A stretch of 36,678 bases of DNA, from positions 1 to 36,678 of the forward strand of contig CAIJKV010000233.1 in the NCBI GenBank assembly GCA_903821335.1, given 5' to 3'. The stretch's first letter is position 1, and the number at the start of each line of letters is the position of its first letter. The notes under the pieces are model-generated. The model had not been told where the DNA came from, did not search any database, and saw nothing but the letters and a program-made list of their open reading frames with translations. The position numbers were made by a program, and so were the translations under genes. This DNA comes from an uncultured beta proteobacterium (GTDB lineage: Bacteria; Pseudomonadota; Gammaproteobacteria; Burkholderiales; Burkholderiaceae_B). Below are positions 27,354 to 35,040 of the stretch, piece after piece.

Positions 27354-28055
27354 ATGAAGCGTGTGCTGTCCCGGGTAGTGTTTGCGAGTGGATTGATGCT
27401 CGGTGTCTTTGTCGTTTCCCCAAGCTTAGCTGCCGATGCAGCGGCAGGTCCGGCAAAGCCTGATATGGTCAAGGGCGCTCAGCTCTACGAGCAGGGTGAT
27501 CTGGCGCGTGGCGTGGTCGCCTGTGTATCCTGTCACGGCACGGGTGGCAACAGCACGATTCCTGCCAACCCGAATCTTGCCGCCCAGTCGCACGAATATC
27601 TGTACAAGCAGCTGGTCAGTTTTCGGCCCCGGGAAGGCGGCGCTGCCCCGACTCGCAAGGCCGCAGAGGGTGGCCCTTCGGTGATGTCCGCCATGGCTGG
27701 ACCCTTGACCGAGGCCGACATGCTGAACGTTGCAGGTTATCTGTCTCAGCAAAAACTGACACAGCCCGCCACGGCCTCCAATGAAAAGCTGGTCGAACGC
27801 GGTCAGAAAATCTGGCGTGCGGGCATCCCCGAACGCAACGTCCCGGCGTGCGCGGGCTGCCATTCGCCAAATGGTGCCGGCATCCCCGCGCAGTTCCCTC
27901 GTTTGGGTGGCCAGTGGTCTTCCTATATTGAAGATCAACTCAAGCTGTTTCGCGCTGGCCACCGTGCCAATGGCCCGATGATGGTTCAGATTGCTGACCG
28001 CATGTCCGACCCGGATATCAAGGCTGTGTCGGATTATGCGGCGGGCTTGCGTTAA
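27354..28055 (+). CDS. Diheme cytochrome c4
   Basis: A periplasmic electron carrier with two class I haem c domains. The 233-residue product starts MKRVLSRVVFASGLMLGVFV with a signal peptide cut near SLA-AD. The haem sites are CVSCH (57-61) and CAGCH (166-170); candidate methionine ligands are in SVMSAM (about 110) and GPMMVQIADRM near the C-terminus. Two similar halves and the length fit cytochrome c4. The frame extends upstream to 27222, but only the ATG at 27354 gives a signal peptide. It is flanked by a promoter candidate and a terminator, so it is likely transcribed alone. Confidence 0.94.
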   Translation: MKRVLSRVVFASGLMLGVFVVSPSLAADAAAGPAKPDMVKGAQLYEQGDLARGVVACVSCHGTGGNSTIPANPNLAAQSHEYLYKQLVSFRPREGGAAPTRKAAEGGPSVMSAMAGPLTEADMLNVAGYLSQQKLTQPATASNEKLVERGQKIWRAGIPERNVPACAGCHSPNGAGIPAQFPRLGGQWSSYIEDQLKLFRAGHRANGPMMVQIADRMSDPDIKAVSDYAAGLR

Positions 28056-28124
28056 TGTTTACCGAATACTGACCCGGGCTTGTTCCTGTCGGATAGATCG
28101 GTAGGCGGTTCTGACATTCGTTTT

Positions 28125-28162
28125 GTAAAAAAGAGGGGGTCGACCAGACACCCCTTTTTTTT
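28125..28162 (+). terminator. Terminator after cytochrome c4
   Basis: GGGGT (28136-28140), a 9-base loop and ACCCC (28150-28154) make the core stem, preceded by an A-rich run and followed by eight T residues. It lies 70 bases after the cytochrome stop. The remaining bases to the next gene at 28240 contain only a GGCGC-GAT-GCGCC hairpin (28226-28238). Confidence 0.9.
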
Positions 28163-28225
28163 GGGCGATTAAGGCTGATGAAAGGCATAAGTCTGATGAA
28201 CGGTTTACCTGGCCTACACGTTGAT

Positions 28226-28238
28226 GGCGCGATGCGCC
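28226..28238 (+). other. Hairpin abutting the MFS start codon
   Basis: GGCGC-GAT-GCGCC is a perfect 5-bp GC stem ending two bases before the ATG at 28240. It occupies the place where a Shine-Dalgarno would be, and no such site is seen. It could hold translation of the MFS-Bug pair low, but a wrong start choice is another explanation. Confidence 0.35.
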
Positions 28239-28239
28239 C

Positions 28240-29451
28240 ATGAACACCAACGTGGCAGTGGCTCGTCCTTGGGTTGTCCTGGTTGCCACACTGGCCGTAC
28301 AGGTGCTGGTGTCGATGGCGTTGCTGGCTTTGCCTGTGGTGGCGCCGGTGGTTGCCAAGGCCATCGACATTCCAACGACGTATCTCGGGGCTTATGTCGC
28401 CCTGGTGTACCTTGCCGCAATGGTTGCCAGCTTGCTTGGCAGTGCAGCAGTCAAACGCTGGGGTGCAATCCGGCTGAGCCAGGTCGGGCTATCCTGTTCG
28501 GGCCTTGGTTTGTGTCTGTGCGCCGTGCCGCATCCTGCTGTCATTGCGTTGGGCGCCGTGTTCATTGGGCTTGGATACGGGCCGATCACGCCAGCCAGTT
28601 CGCATCTGCTAATCAAGAGCACGCCCCCGCAGCAACTTTCGTTGGTGTTCTCGCTTAAACAGACCGGCGTGCCGCTGGGCGGCATGATCGCAGGCGCGCT
28701 GATCCCAACACTCGACTTGCTGGTTGGCTGGCAACTGGCATTCATACTTTCAGGTGTTGCCTGCGGGCTGTGCGCCTGGTCGGTTCAGCCACTGCGCGCC
28801 GGGCTGGACGATGATCGCAATCCCGCAGTCAAGCTGTCACTGGTTTCAAGCCTGGTGCAGCCTTTGCGTCTGGTCTTGCGACACAAGAACCTTAAGAATC
28901 TGGCGGCGGTGTCGTTCCTGTTTGCTGTGTGCCAGATGTCCCTGATGGCATACATGGTGACTTTTTTGTACGAGGACCTGGGCTGGAGCCTGATCGCCGC
29001 AGGTGCCGCGTTGACCGCCGCGCAGGCTGGTGGCGTGGTTGGGCGCATACTCTGGGGCTACATCTCGGACAAATGGCTGGGTGCTCTGCCCATGCTGATG
29101 GTGGTCACGATTCTGATGGCACTTGGTGCCGTGGGTTGCGCGTTGTTGCGCCCTGACAGCTCGCCGTGGCTGCTGTTCGCGGTGCTGATCGTATTTGGTG
29201 CGACGGCAGTCGGCTGGAATGGCGTGTATCTGGCAGAGGTCGCACGACAGGCTCCTTCTGGCCAGGCAAGCCTCGCCACTGGGGGGGCGTTGTGCATTAC
29301 TTTCCTGGGTGTTGTGACGGGGCCTTCGCTCTTTGGCGTCCTGGCCGCAGCACTGCACAGCTACGGAACAAGCTACGGATTCCTGGTGGTTCCATCTGCC
29401 TTGATATTTTTGTTACTGTGGAGAGCACAGCGTTCAAAGGGAGCAGCATGA
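28240..29451 (+). CDS. Major facilitator superfamily transporter coupled to a Bug-type binding protein
   Basis: A 403-residue, 12-span inner-membrane protein. An MFS motif A-like loop is at 67-78 (GSAAVKRWGAIR) and its repeat is GRILWGYISDKWLG (about 271-284). GLGYGPITPASSHLL in helix 4 is typical of organic-anion and sugar-acid MFS carriers. The stop codon overlaps the start of the binding protein gene (ATGA), which suggests joint production. MFS carriers normally work without a binding protein, so the pairing is noteworthy. Uptake of an organic acid is a reasonable guess, no more. Confidence 0.9.
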   Translation: MNTNVAVARPWVVLVATLAVQVLVSMALLALPVVAPVVAKAIDIPTTYLGAYVALVYLAAMVASLLGSAAVKRWGAIRLSQVGLSCSGLGLCLCAVPHPAVIALGAVFIGLGYGPITPASSHLLIKSTPPQQLSLVFSLKQTGVPLGGMIAGALIPTLDLLVGWQLAFILSGVACGLCAWSVQPLRAGLDDDRNPAVKLSLVSSLVQPLRLVLRHKNLKNLAAVSFLFAVCQMSLMAYMVTFLYEDLGWSLIAAGAALTAAQAGGVVGRILWGYISDKWLGALPMLMVVTILMALGAVGCALLRPDSSPWLLFAVLIVFGATAVGWNGVYLAEVARQAPSGQASLATGGALCITFLGVVTGPSLFGVLAAALHSYGTSYGFLVVPSALIFLLLWRAQRSKGAA

Positions 29452-30428
29452 GATCAGTCACCCGGCAGCTTGGTGCAGTCCTGGCCTTGGCAACGGCCCT
29501 GTCGAGCGCGGCGTCCTGGGCGCAGACGGGCTCTTATCCTGATCACGCGATCAGGCTGATGGTGCCCTGGCCTGCGGGCGGCGCGACCGATGTCCTTGCG
29601 CGCATCATTGCCCATCAGCTCGGCGAACGTGTCAAGCAGACAGTGATTGTTGAAAACAAGGGCGGCGCGGGTGGCAACATCGGCACGACCGCCTTTGTCA
29701 AGGAAAAGGCCGACGGTTACAGCATCCTGATGGCGACCAGCTCTACCAACGCTGCGAACCCTTACCTGTACGCGCGACTGGGTTTTGATCCGATCAAGGA
29801 CTTTACTCCCGTGGCCTACGTCGCGGCCATTCCAAACATTCTGGAAGTGCCGAAAAACTCGAGATTCACAACGGCGACCGCACTGCTCGAAGAGGCCAGG
29901 CAGAAACCCGGTACGCTCAATTTTGGTTCAGGTGGCGTGGGGGCTTCCCAGCATCTGGCAGGCTCGATGCTCAAGACCGTCGCAGAGGTCAACATTGTCC
30001 ATGTCCCGTATAAGGGCAGTGGCCCGGCGATTGTGGACCTGGTCTCGGGTCAGCTGGACCTGGTGCTCGATACCGGTTCGCTGGCGCAGGTCAAGGCAGG
30101 TAATCTCAGGGCGCTGGCTGTTGCCTCAGAAAAACGTCTTCCTGCCCTTCCGGACGTTGCAACCTTTGCTGAGCTTGGCTACCCAAAAATGCTTGCCTCG
30201 GCCTGGTATGGGATTTTGGCTCCGGCTGGCCTGCCCGAGCCGCTGGTGGTGTTTCTCAACAGGGAAATCAATGCGATTCTTGCTGACCCAGAGGTACACC
30301 AGCGCATGGAAGACATGGGGGCGATCGTATCCGCTGGCGAAACGCCCGCATGGTTCGGGGCATTCATGCAAGCCGAATTGCTGCGTTACCAGGAAATTGT
30401 CAAGAATTCTGGCGCTAAGATGGAATAA
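29448..30428 (+). CDS. Bug-family (TctC) tripartite tricarboxylate-type periplasmic binding protein
   Basis: Bug proteins bind carboxylates and related small molecules in the periplasm and are greatly expanded in Bordetella and relatives. The 326-residue product has a signal peptide (cut near SWA-QT), YPDHAIRLMVPWPAGGATDV, the VENKGGAGGNIGT motif, and VHVPYKGSGPAIVDLVSGQL, all family hallmarks. The ATG at 29448 has GGGAG upstream and overlaps the MFS stop by four bases; the frame is open further upstream but that is MFS coding sequence in another frame. No TctA or TctB membrane genes are nearby, so it is an orphan Bug. A terminator follows 54 bases after the stop. Confidence 0.94.
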   Translation: MRSVTRQLGAVLALATALSSAASWAQTGSYPDHAIRLMVPWPAGGATDVLARIIAHQLGERVKQTVIVENKGGAGGNIGTTAFVKEKADGYSILMATSSTNAANPYLYARLGFDPIKDFTPVAYVAAIPNILEVPKNSRFTTATALLEEARQKPGTLNFGSGGVGASQHLAGSMLKTVAEVNIVHVPYKGSGPAIVDLVSGQLDLVLDTGSLAQVKAGNLRALAVASEKRLPALPDVATFAELGYPKMLASAWYGILAPAGLPEPLVVFLNREINAILADPEVHQRMEDMGAIVSAGETPAWFGAFMQAELLRYQEIVKNSGAKME

Positions 30429-30481
30429 CGACGCAGGAAAGCGGATGGTTTTGGAATCAAGGCAAAAAAGATGCTTTTTAG

Positions 30482-30512
30482 AATAAAACAAGGGTTTACC
30501 CCTAGTTTTATT
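30482..30512 (+). terminator. Terminator of the MFS-Bug unit
   Basis: A 31-base dyad: AATAAAAC (30482-30489) with GTTTTATT (30505-30512), one A-A mismatch, then AGGG/CCCT around a TTTAC loop. The T-rich 3' arm acts as U tract. The near-symmetry means it may also work on minus, but no minus-strand gene reaches it. Confidence 0.7.
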
Positions 30513-30541
30513 GTGTGTTGCGACGTGTAAAGTGTGCAAAT

Positions 30542-30552
30542 TGGCCTGACCA
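30542..30552. promoter_or_regulatory. Possible FadR-type operator before the GntR gene
   Basis: TGGCCTGACCA fits the TGG-N5-CCA half-site pattern of E. coli FadR operators and lies 28 bases before a FadR-family gene, a natural place for autoregulation. Two copies of ACTTGAC (30552-30558, 30560-30566) follow directly. No convincing promoter is seen in this gap. Match to a short pattern only. Confidence 0.35.
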
Positions 30553-30580
30553 CTTGACAACTTGACGTCTAGAACCTCTG

Positions 30581-31327
30581 ATGCTTATCAGCCCACCCGT
30601 TTTTGAACCTGTCAGCGTTCCCCGCTTGTACCGGGTCATCGCCAGCCAGATCAAGGCCAAGATCGAACGCGGTGAGTTTTCGCCGGGCACACGCCTGCCC
30701 TCAGAGCGCGACTTGGCAGATGTGCTGCAAGTCAGCCGTCCCACTTTGCGTGAAGCCCTGATCGCACTCGAAATAGAGGGCTACGTAGATGTACGCGTGG
30801 GGTCGGGTGTGTTCGTTGCCAACCCCAGAGAGGACGGCAACTGGCGCGGCGATGACGCGGCGGCACGCAGCAACCCATTTGGTGGCGCCGATGTTGGCCC
30901 GTTCGAATTGATCGAAGCACGACTCTTGATCGAACCCCAGATCGCGGCGCTAGCGGCTAAAAATGGAACAGACGAACAGGTGCTGGCGATCCAGGCGGCG
31001 GCCTACGCCATGGCAGGCGCCAAGGCGCCCAGCCAGAATGACCGGTCGTTTCATGAAGTGATCGCGCAGGCAAGCGGCAACGCGGCATTGATGGCCCTGG
31101 TTTCGCACCTGTGGGCGATCCACGATAACAGCCCAATATTTACCCGGCTCGACGAGCACATCGCGACCGAACCCGTCTGGCAACAGGCCGAGCTCGAGCA
31201 CCTGGGGATTGTCGATGCAATCCTGAGCCGCAATCCTGGTCGTGCCCAGCAGGCCATGCATGCGCATCTGACGAGGATTCTCGATCGGTTACATCGGAAC
31301 TTACCTGACGACGATGACGATGGCTGA
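30581..31327 (+). CDS. GntR-family transcriptional regulator, FadR/FCD subfamily
   Basis: A cytoplasmic DNA-binding protein that typically represses catabolic or transport genes and is released by a carboxylate ligand. The 248-residue product has the GntR winged helix-turn-helix (RLYRVIASQIKAKIERGEF, then TRLPSERDLADVLQVSRPTL to about 80) and an FCD ligand domain. Likely metal ligands are D154, H158 (NDRSFHEVI), H207 and H227 or H229. It ends with five aspartates. The start lacks a clear Shine-Dalgarno. Its targets could be the MFS-Bug pair upstream or the ABC transporter downstream. Confidence 0.92.
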   Translation: MLISPPVFEPVSVPRLYRVIASQIKAKIERGEFSPGTRLPSERDLADVLQVSRPTLREALIALEIEGYVDVRVGSGVFVANPREDGNWRGDDAAARSNPFGGADVGPFELIEARLLIEPQIAALAAKNGTDEQVLAIQAAAYAMAGAKAPSQNDRSFHEVIAQASGNAALMALVSHLWAIHDNSPIFTRLDEHIATEPVWQQAELEHLGIVDAILSRNPGRAQQAMHAHLTRILDRLHRNLPDDDDDG

Positions 31328-31331
31328 CCCA

Positions 31332-31345
31332 GCGGACCGGTCCGC
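31332..31345. repeat. 14-bp perfect palindrome after the GntR gene
   Basis: GCGGACCGGTCCGC is a perfect palindrome four bases after the GntR stop. There is no T tract, so it is not an intrinsic terminator by itself. It may be an operator or a 3'-end stem. It lies about 200 bases before the ABC binding-protein gene. Confidence 0.5.
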
Positions 31346-31378
31346 CCGGGATTGGCAGGCACAGGCATAGTCTGGCGA

Positions 31379-31426
31379 GATACGGCAGTAAAAGAGGTTG
31401 AGGATACGGCAGTAAAAAAGGTTGAG
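31379..31426 (+). repeat. 24-bp direct tandem repeat, two copies
   Basis: Two adjacent 24-base units starting GATACGGCAGTAAAA and ending GGTTGAG (31379-31402 and 31403-31426) differ at one base (G or A at unit position 17). A partial third GTTCAG follows. The array is in the 215-base gap upstream of the ABC transporter operon. It could be a recent slippage duplication or a pair of regulator sites. Confidence 0.8.
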
Positions 31427-31542
31427 GTTCAGGCGGTATGAGGGCAGAGCGCAAGTCGGCCGGTTCGCTCTGTACTGGTTGCAGGCATCCGGCAGTTGGC
31501 AGCTGAGTACCCCTCAGTTGTCGTGTCATCAAGAGGACAACT

Positions 31543-33126
31543 ATGCATCATCAATTCCACACCACAATGCGACGCGTGGGTACCGTTGCGGCGCTTGCCG
31601 TGACACTGGCGCTTGGCAATATCGCGGTTGCGCAAACCCGTGGCGGCACCCTCAATGCCATCGTGCAACCAGAGCCCCCTATCCTGATGCTGGGCCTGAA
31701 CCAGCAAGGTCCCACGCAATATGTGGCCGGCAAGATTTACCAGGGCTTGCTGACTTACGACGACAAGCTCAAGCCGCTGCCCTCACTGGCAAAGTCCTGG
31801 ACGGTGTCCGAGGACGGCCTGACCTACAGCTTTGCGCTGCAACAAGGCGTGAAATGGCACGACGGCAAGCCCTTTAGCTCAGCCGATGTCGTGTTCAGCA
31901 TTGACCAGTTCCTGCGCAAGATGCACCCGCGCGGACGCTTGGTGATCAACAAGTATGTTGACACGATCACCGCACCCGATGCCAATAACGTGGTGATCAA
32001 GTTAAAAGAGCCGTTCGCGCCCTTTCTGAGCATATTCGTGGTCGACAACATGCCCATGGTGCCCAAGCACATTTATGAAGGTACCGATTACGCGACCAAC
32101 CCCGCCAACCAGACGCCAATCGGTACCGGTCCATTCAAGTTCAAGGAATGGAAAAAGGGTTCATATGTTGCCCTGACCCGCAACGATGACTACTGGAAAC
32201 CCGGCTTGCCGTACCTCGACGAGATCGTGTTCAAGGTGGTTCCAGACGCAGCCTCACGCGCAGTGGCTTTTGAAAAAGGCGACGTGCAAGTGTTGCGTGG
32301 CGGCGATATTGATAACGTCGAGGTCAAGCGACTGAAGGCACTGCCTAACGTCGAGATGACGACCAAGGGCTGGGAAATGTATGCGCCGCTCGCGTTCATG
32401 GTGATGAACCAGCGCAGCGCGCCCTTTGACAACGTCAAGGTGCGCCAGGCAGTGATGCATGCCATCAACCGCAAGTTCGTTGTGGACAACATCTTCTTTG
32501 GCTTGGGCAAGGTTGCCATCAGCCCTCTGGCGTCGACCACATTGTTCTTTGAGCCCAAGGTCACGCAATATGACTACAACCTCAAGAAGGCCCGCGACCT
32601 GATCAAGGAGTCCGGGGTGGATGTGGGTGCCCGTCCGATCAAGATCCTGAGCTTTCCTTATGGGTCCGCCTGGGATCGGCTGGCCGAGTACACCAAGCAA
32701 AGTCTCGAGCAACTCGGCTTCAAGGTTGAGATTACCGCGGCGGATGCCGGTGGCTGGGCCAAGCGTACCGGCGACTTCGACTTTGACCTGACGTTTAACT
32801 TCACGTACCAGTATGGTGATCCGGCCATCGGTGTGGCACGTCACTATTTGTCGACCAATGCGGTCAAGGGCTCGCCATTTGTCAACAACCAGGGCTACAA
32901 CAACCCCAAGGTCGACGACTTGTTGTCCAGGGCGGCGTCGAGTATTAACCCTCAAGAGCGTCAAAAGCTGTACTCCGAAGCCCAGAATATTCTGGTCAAT
33001 GAGGTCGCCAACGGCTTTCTCTTTGAAATCGAGTACCCCACGTTTTATCGCAAGAATGTCAAGAATCTGGTCACGACCGCAATTGGTCTGAACGAGAGCT
33101 TCGACAATGTCTGGATCGAGAAGTAA
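31543..33126 (+). CDS. ABC transporter substrate-binding protein, family 5 (peptide/nickel type)
   Basis: A periplasmic receptor for an ABC importer. The 527-residue product has a signal peptide (cut near AVA-QT). Family 5 features follow: AGKIYQGLLTYDDKLKPLPS, LAKSWTVSEDGLTYSFALQQ, GVKWHDGKPFSSADVVFS (about 105-122), IGTGPFKFKEWKKGS and VRQAVMHAINRKFVV. This family handles oligopeptides, dipeptides, nickel, glutathione and opines; the sequence does not choose between them. GAGGAC precedes the ATG. A GC-rich hairpin separates it from the first permease gene. Confidence 0.95.
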   Translation: MHHQFHTTMRRVGTVAALAVTLALGNIAVAQTRGGTLNAIVQPEPPILMLGLNQQGPTQYVAGKIYQGLLTYDDKLKPLPSLAKSWTVSEDGLTYSFALQQGVKWHDGKPFSSADVVFSIDQFLRKMHPRGRLVINKYVDTITAPDANNVVIKLKEPFAPFLSIFVVDNMPMVPKHIYEGTDYATNPANQTPIGTGPFKFKEWKKGSYVALTRNDDYWKPGLPYLDEIVFKVVPDAASRAVAFEKGDVQVLRGGDIDNVEVKRLKALPNVEMTTKGWEMYAPLAFMVMNQRSAPFDNVKVRQAVMHAINRKFVVDNIFFGLGKVAISPLASTTLFFEPKVTQYDYNLKKARDLIKESGVDVGARPIKILSFPYGSAWDRLAEYTKQSLEQLGFKVEITAADAGGWAKRTGDFDFDLTFNFTYQYGDPAIGVARHYLSTNAVKGSPFVNNQGYNNPKVDDLLSRAASSINPQERQKLYSEAQNILVNEVANGFLFEIEYPTFYRKNVKNLVTTAIGLNESFDNVWIEK

Positions 33127-33136
33127 ACCCAGAGCC

Positions 33137-33158
33137 GGCCGCCCCCGACGGGGCGGCC
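33137..33158 (+). other. Intercistronic GC-rich hairpin
   Basis: GGCCGCCCC-CGAC-GGGGCGGCC is a perfect 9-bp stem with a 4-nt loop, 10 bases after the binding-protein stop. It lacks a T tract. Such stems after binding-protein genes often protect that message from 3' decay, allowing more receptor than permease. Confidence 0.75.
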
Positions 33159-33206
33159 TGTGTGGAGGAAACTTCGCGTCATGATGTATCCAAGGACTTT
33201 TATATC

Positions 33207-34196
33207 TTGAAATTCCTTTCCTTCCTTGTCTCGCGTTTGGGAAAGGCTGCGTTCGTCGTGCTGGGTGTGGTGGTCTTCAACTTTTTCCTGATCAGGTTGG
33301 CGCCGGGCGATCCTGCCAGCATCATGGCCGGCGAGGCCGCGTCTTCAGACCCTGCGTATGTTGAGCAGTTGCGCCAGCAGTTTGGCTTTGACTTGCCGAT
33401 TTACCAGCAGCTGGGTTTGTATCTGAAAGGCATCCTGCAGTTGGACCTCGGCTACTCCTATCGCAACAGGCTGCCTGTGCTGGACCTGATTCTCGAGCGC
33501 TTGCCGGCCACGCTGTTGCTGATGGGTTGCGCCTTTGTTTTTTCAATTGCGCTGGGTGTGCTGCTGGGTGTCCTGGCTTCACGCAGTCGTTACACCAGTC
33601 GCCATCAGTGGCTCGATAGCGCCATCATGTCTGGCGCCTTGTTGCTCTACGCGACGCCGTTGTTCTGGTTGTCACTGCTGATGATCATTTTCTTTTCAGT
33701 CATGCTTGACTGGTTGCCTGCCTTTGGCATGGAATCGGTTGGCGCACACCTGACTGGCTGGGCCAGTGTGACCGATATCGCTGCGCACCTGGTACTACCC
33801 GTCATCTCGCTTGGTTGTTTCTTCATGGCGGTCTACGCGCGGCTCACGCGTGCGTCGATGCTGGAAGTCATGGGCATGGACTTTATCAAGACCGCGCGCG
33901 CCAAAGGTGTGCCGGCAGGACAGGTTATCCGTAAACACGTGTTGCGCAACGCATTGCTGCCTGTTGTCACCTTTGCCGGCATTCAGCTCGGTCAGATGGC
34001 TGGCGGCGCCGTGCTGACCGAGACCGTGTTTGCGTGGCCGGGGATCGGTCGCCTGATGTTTGACGCACTGCTTGCGCGTGACTATCAGTTGCTACTGGGT
34101 GTGTTTCTGGTGACGGCGACCATGGTGGTGATTTTCAACTTGTTGACCGACATGATCTACAGGTTTATCGATCCGCGTATCGAACTCGGGGCATGA
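33207..34196 (+). CDS. ABC transporter permease, DppB/OppB type
   Basis: The first membrane subunit of the importer. From the TTG at 33207 the product has 329 residues and begins like the family (MKFLSFLVSRLGKAAFVVLG, then FLIRLAPGDPA). It has about six membrane spans and the ATPase-contacting EAA loop DFIKTARAKGVPAGQVIRKH, ending LLTDMIYRFIDPRIEL. The TTG has AAGGA ten bases upstream. A GTG at 33162 would add 15 residues, but its Shine-Dalgarno would lie inside the gene, so I prefer the TTG. The ATGs at 33181 and 33184 are out of frame. Confidence 0.92.
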   Translation: MKFLSFLVSRLGKAAFVVLGVVVFNFFLIRLAPGDPASIMAGEAASSDPAYVEQLRQQFGFDLPIYQQLGLYLKGILQLDLGYSYRNRLPVLDLILERLPATLLLMGCAFVFSIALGVLLGVLASRSRYTSRHQWLDSAIMSGALLLYATPLFWLSLLMIIFFSVMLDWLPAFGMESVGAHLTGWASVTDIAAHLVLPVISLGCFFMAVYARLTRASMLEVMGMDFIKTARAKGVPAGQVIRKHVLRNALLPVVTFAGIQLGQMAGGAVLTETVFAWPGIGRLMFDALLARDYQLLLGVFLVTATMVVIFNLLTDMIYRFIDPRIELGA

Positions 34197-34197
34197 G

Positions 34198-35037
34198 ATG
34201 AAACAGTTCCTGAAACATTTCGTGACCAACCGCGGGGCCGTAATAGGTGCCAGCATTTTTTTGCTGGTGATTCTGATGGGACTCACTTGTTCAGTACTTT
34301 TCGAAGAGTCTCCCTGGATGATGGTGGCGCAACCCCTGCTGCTGCCATTCCAGGACAGCCAGTACTGGCTGGGTACCGATATGCTCGGTCGCGATATCGC
34401 AGCGGGTCTGGCCTATGGGGCGCGCGTTTCATTGCTGGTGGGTGTGGTCTCGACGCTGGTCGCGGTGCTGGTGGGTGTGCTGATCGGGGCTGCTGCGGGC
34501 TTTTATGGCGGCTGGGTGGATGACGTGTTAATGCGTTTCACTGAGTTCTTCCAGACCATTCCGCAGCTGGCCATGGCGGTGGTACTGGTTGCCATTCTGA
34601 GTCCCAATATCTATTCCATCGTAGGCGCCATCGCCGTGGTGTCCTGGCCCCCCGTTGCCCGCCTGGTTCGAGGTGAGTTCCTGTCGCTCAAGCAGCGTGA
34701 ATTCGTACAGGCTGCGGTCGTGATCGGGCAGCGTCCGGCCAGGATTATTTTTACCCAGATTTTGCCCAACGCGATCTCCCCTATCATCGTGACGGCATCG
34801 CTGATGATTGCGACGGCCATCTTGACGGAGTCAGCGCTGGCGTTCCTGGGGCTCGGAGACCGCAACATGATGAGTTGGGGGTTCATGATCGGTGCTTCGC
34901 GCACGATGTTGCGCGAAGCACCCTGGATGAGTGTCATGCCGGGGGTCGCAATTTTGTTGACAGTGCTGGCCATCAATCTGATAGGCGAAGGCCTGAACGA
35001 TGCGATGAATCCTCAGCTACGACGTCGGGGCGAATAG
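34198..35037 (+). CDS. ABC transporter permease, DppC/OppC type
   Basis: The second membrane subunit. The 279-residue product starts MKQFLKHFVTNRGAVIGASI, then has the characteristic YWLGTDMLGRDIAAGLAYGAR (DppC signature), about six spans, and the EAA loop EFVQAAVVIGQRPARIIFTQ. ESALAFLGLGDRNMMSWGFM near the C-terminus is also typical. The ATG comes one base after the DppB-type stop, and the ATPase gene begins three bases after its own stop, so all are one operon. Confidence 0.95.
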   Translation: MKQFLKHFVTNRGAVIGASIFLLVILMGLTCSVLFEESPWMMVAQPLLLPFQDSQYWLGTDMLGRDIAAGLAYGARVSLLVGVVSTLVAVLVGVLIGAAAGFYGGWVDDVLMRFTEFFQTIPQLAMAVVLVAILSPNIYSIVGAIAVVSWPPVARLVRGEFLSLKQREFVQAAVVIGQRPARIIFTQILPNAISPIIVTASLMIATAILTESALAFLGLGDRNMMSWGFMIGASRTMLREAPWMSVMPGVAILLTVLAINLIGEGLNDAMNPQLRRRGE

Positions 35038-35040
35038 ACG

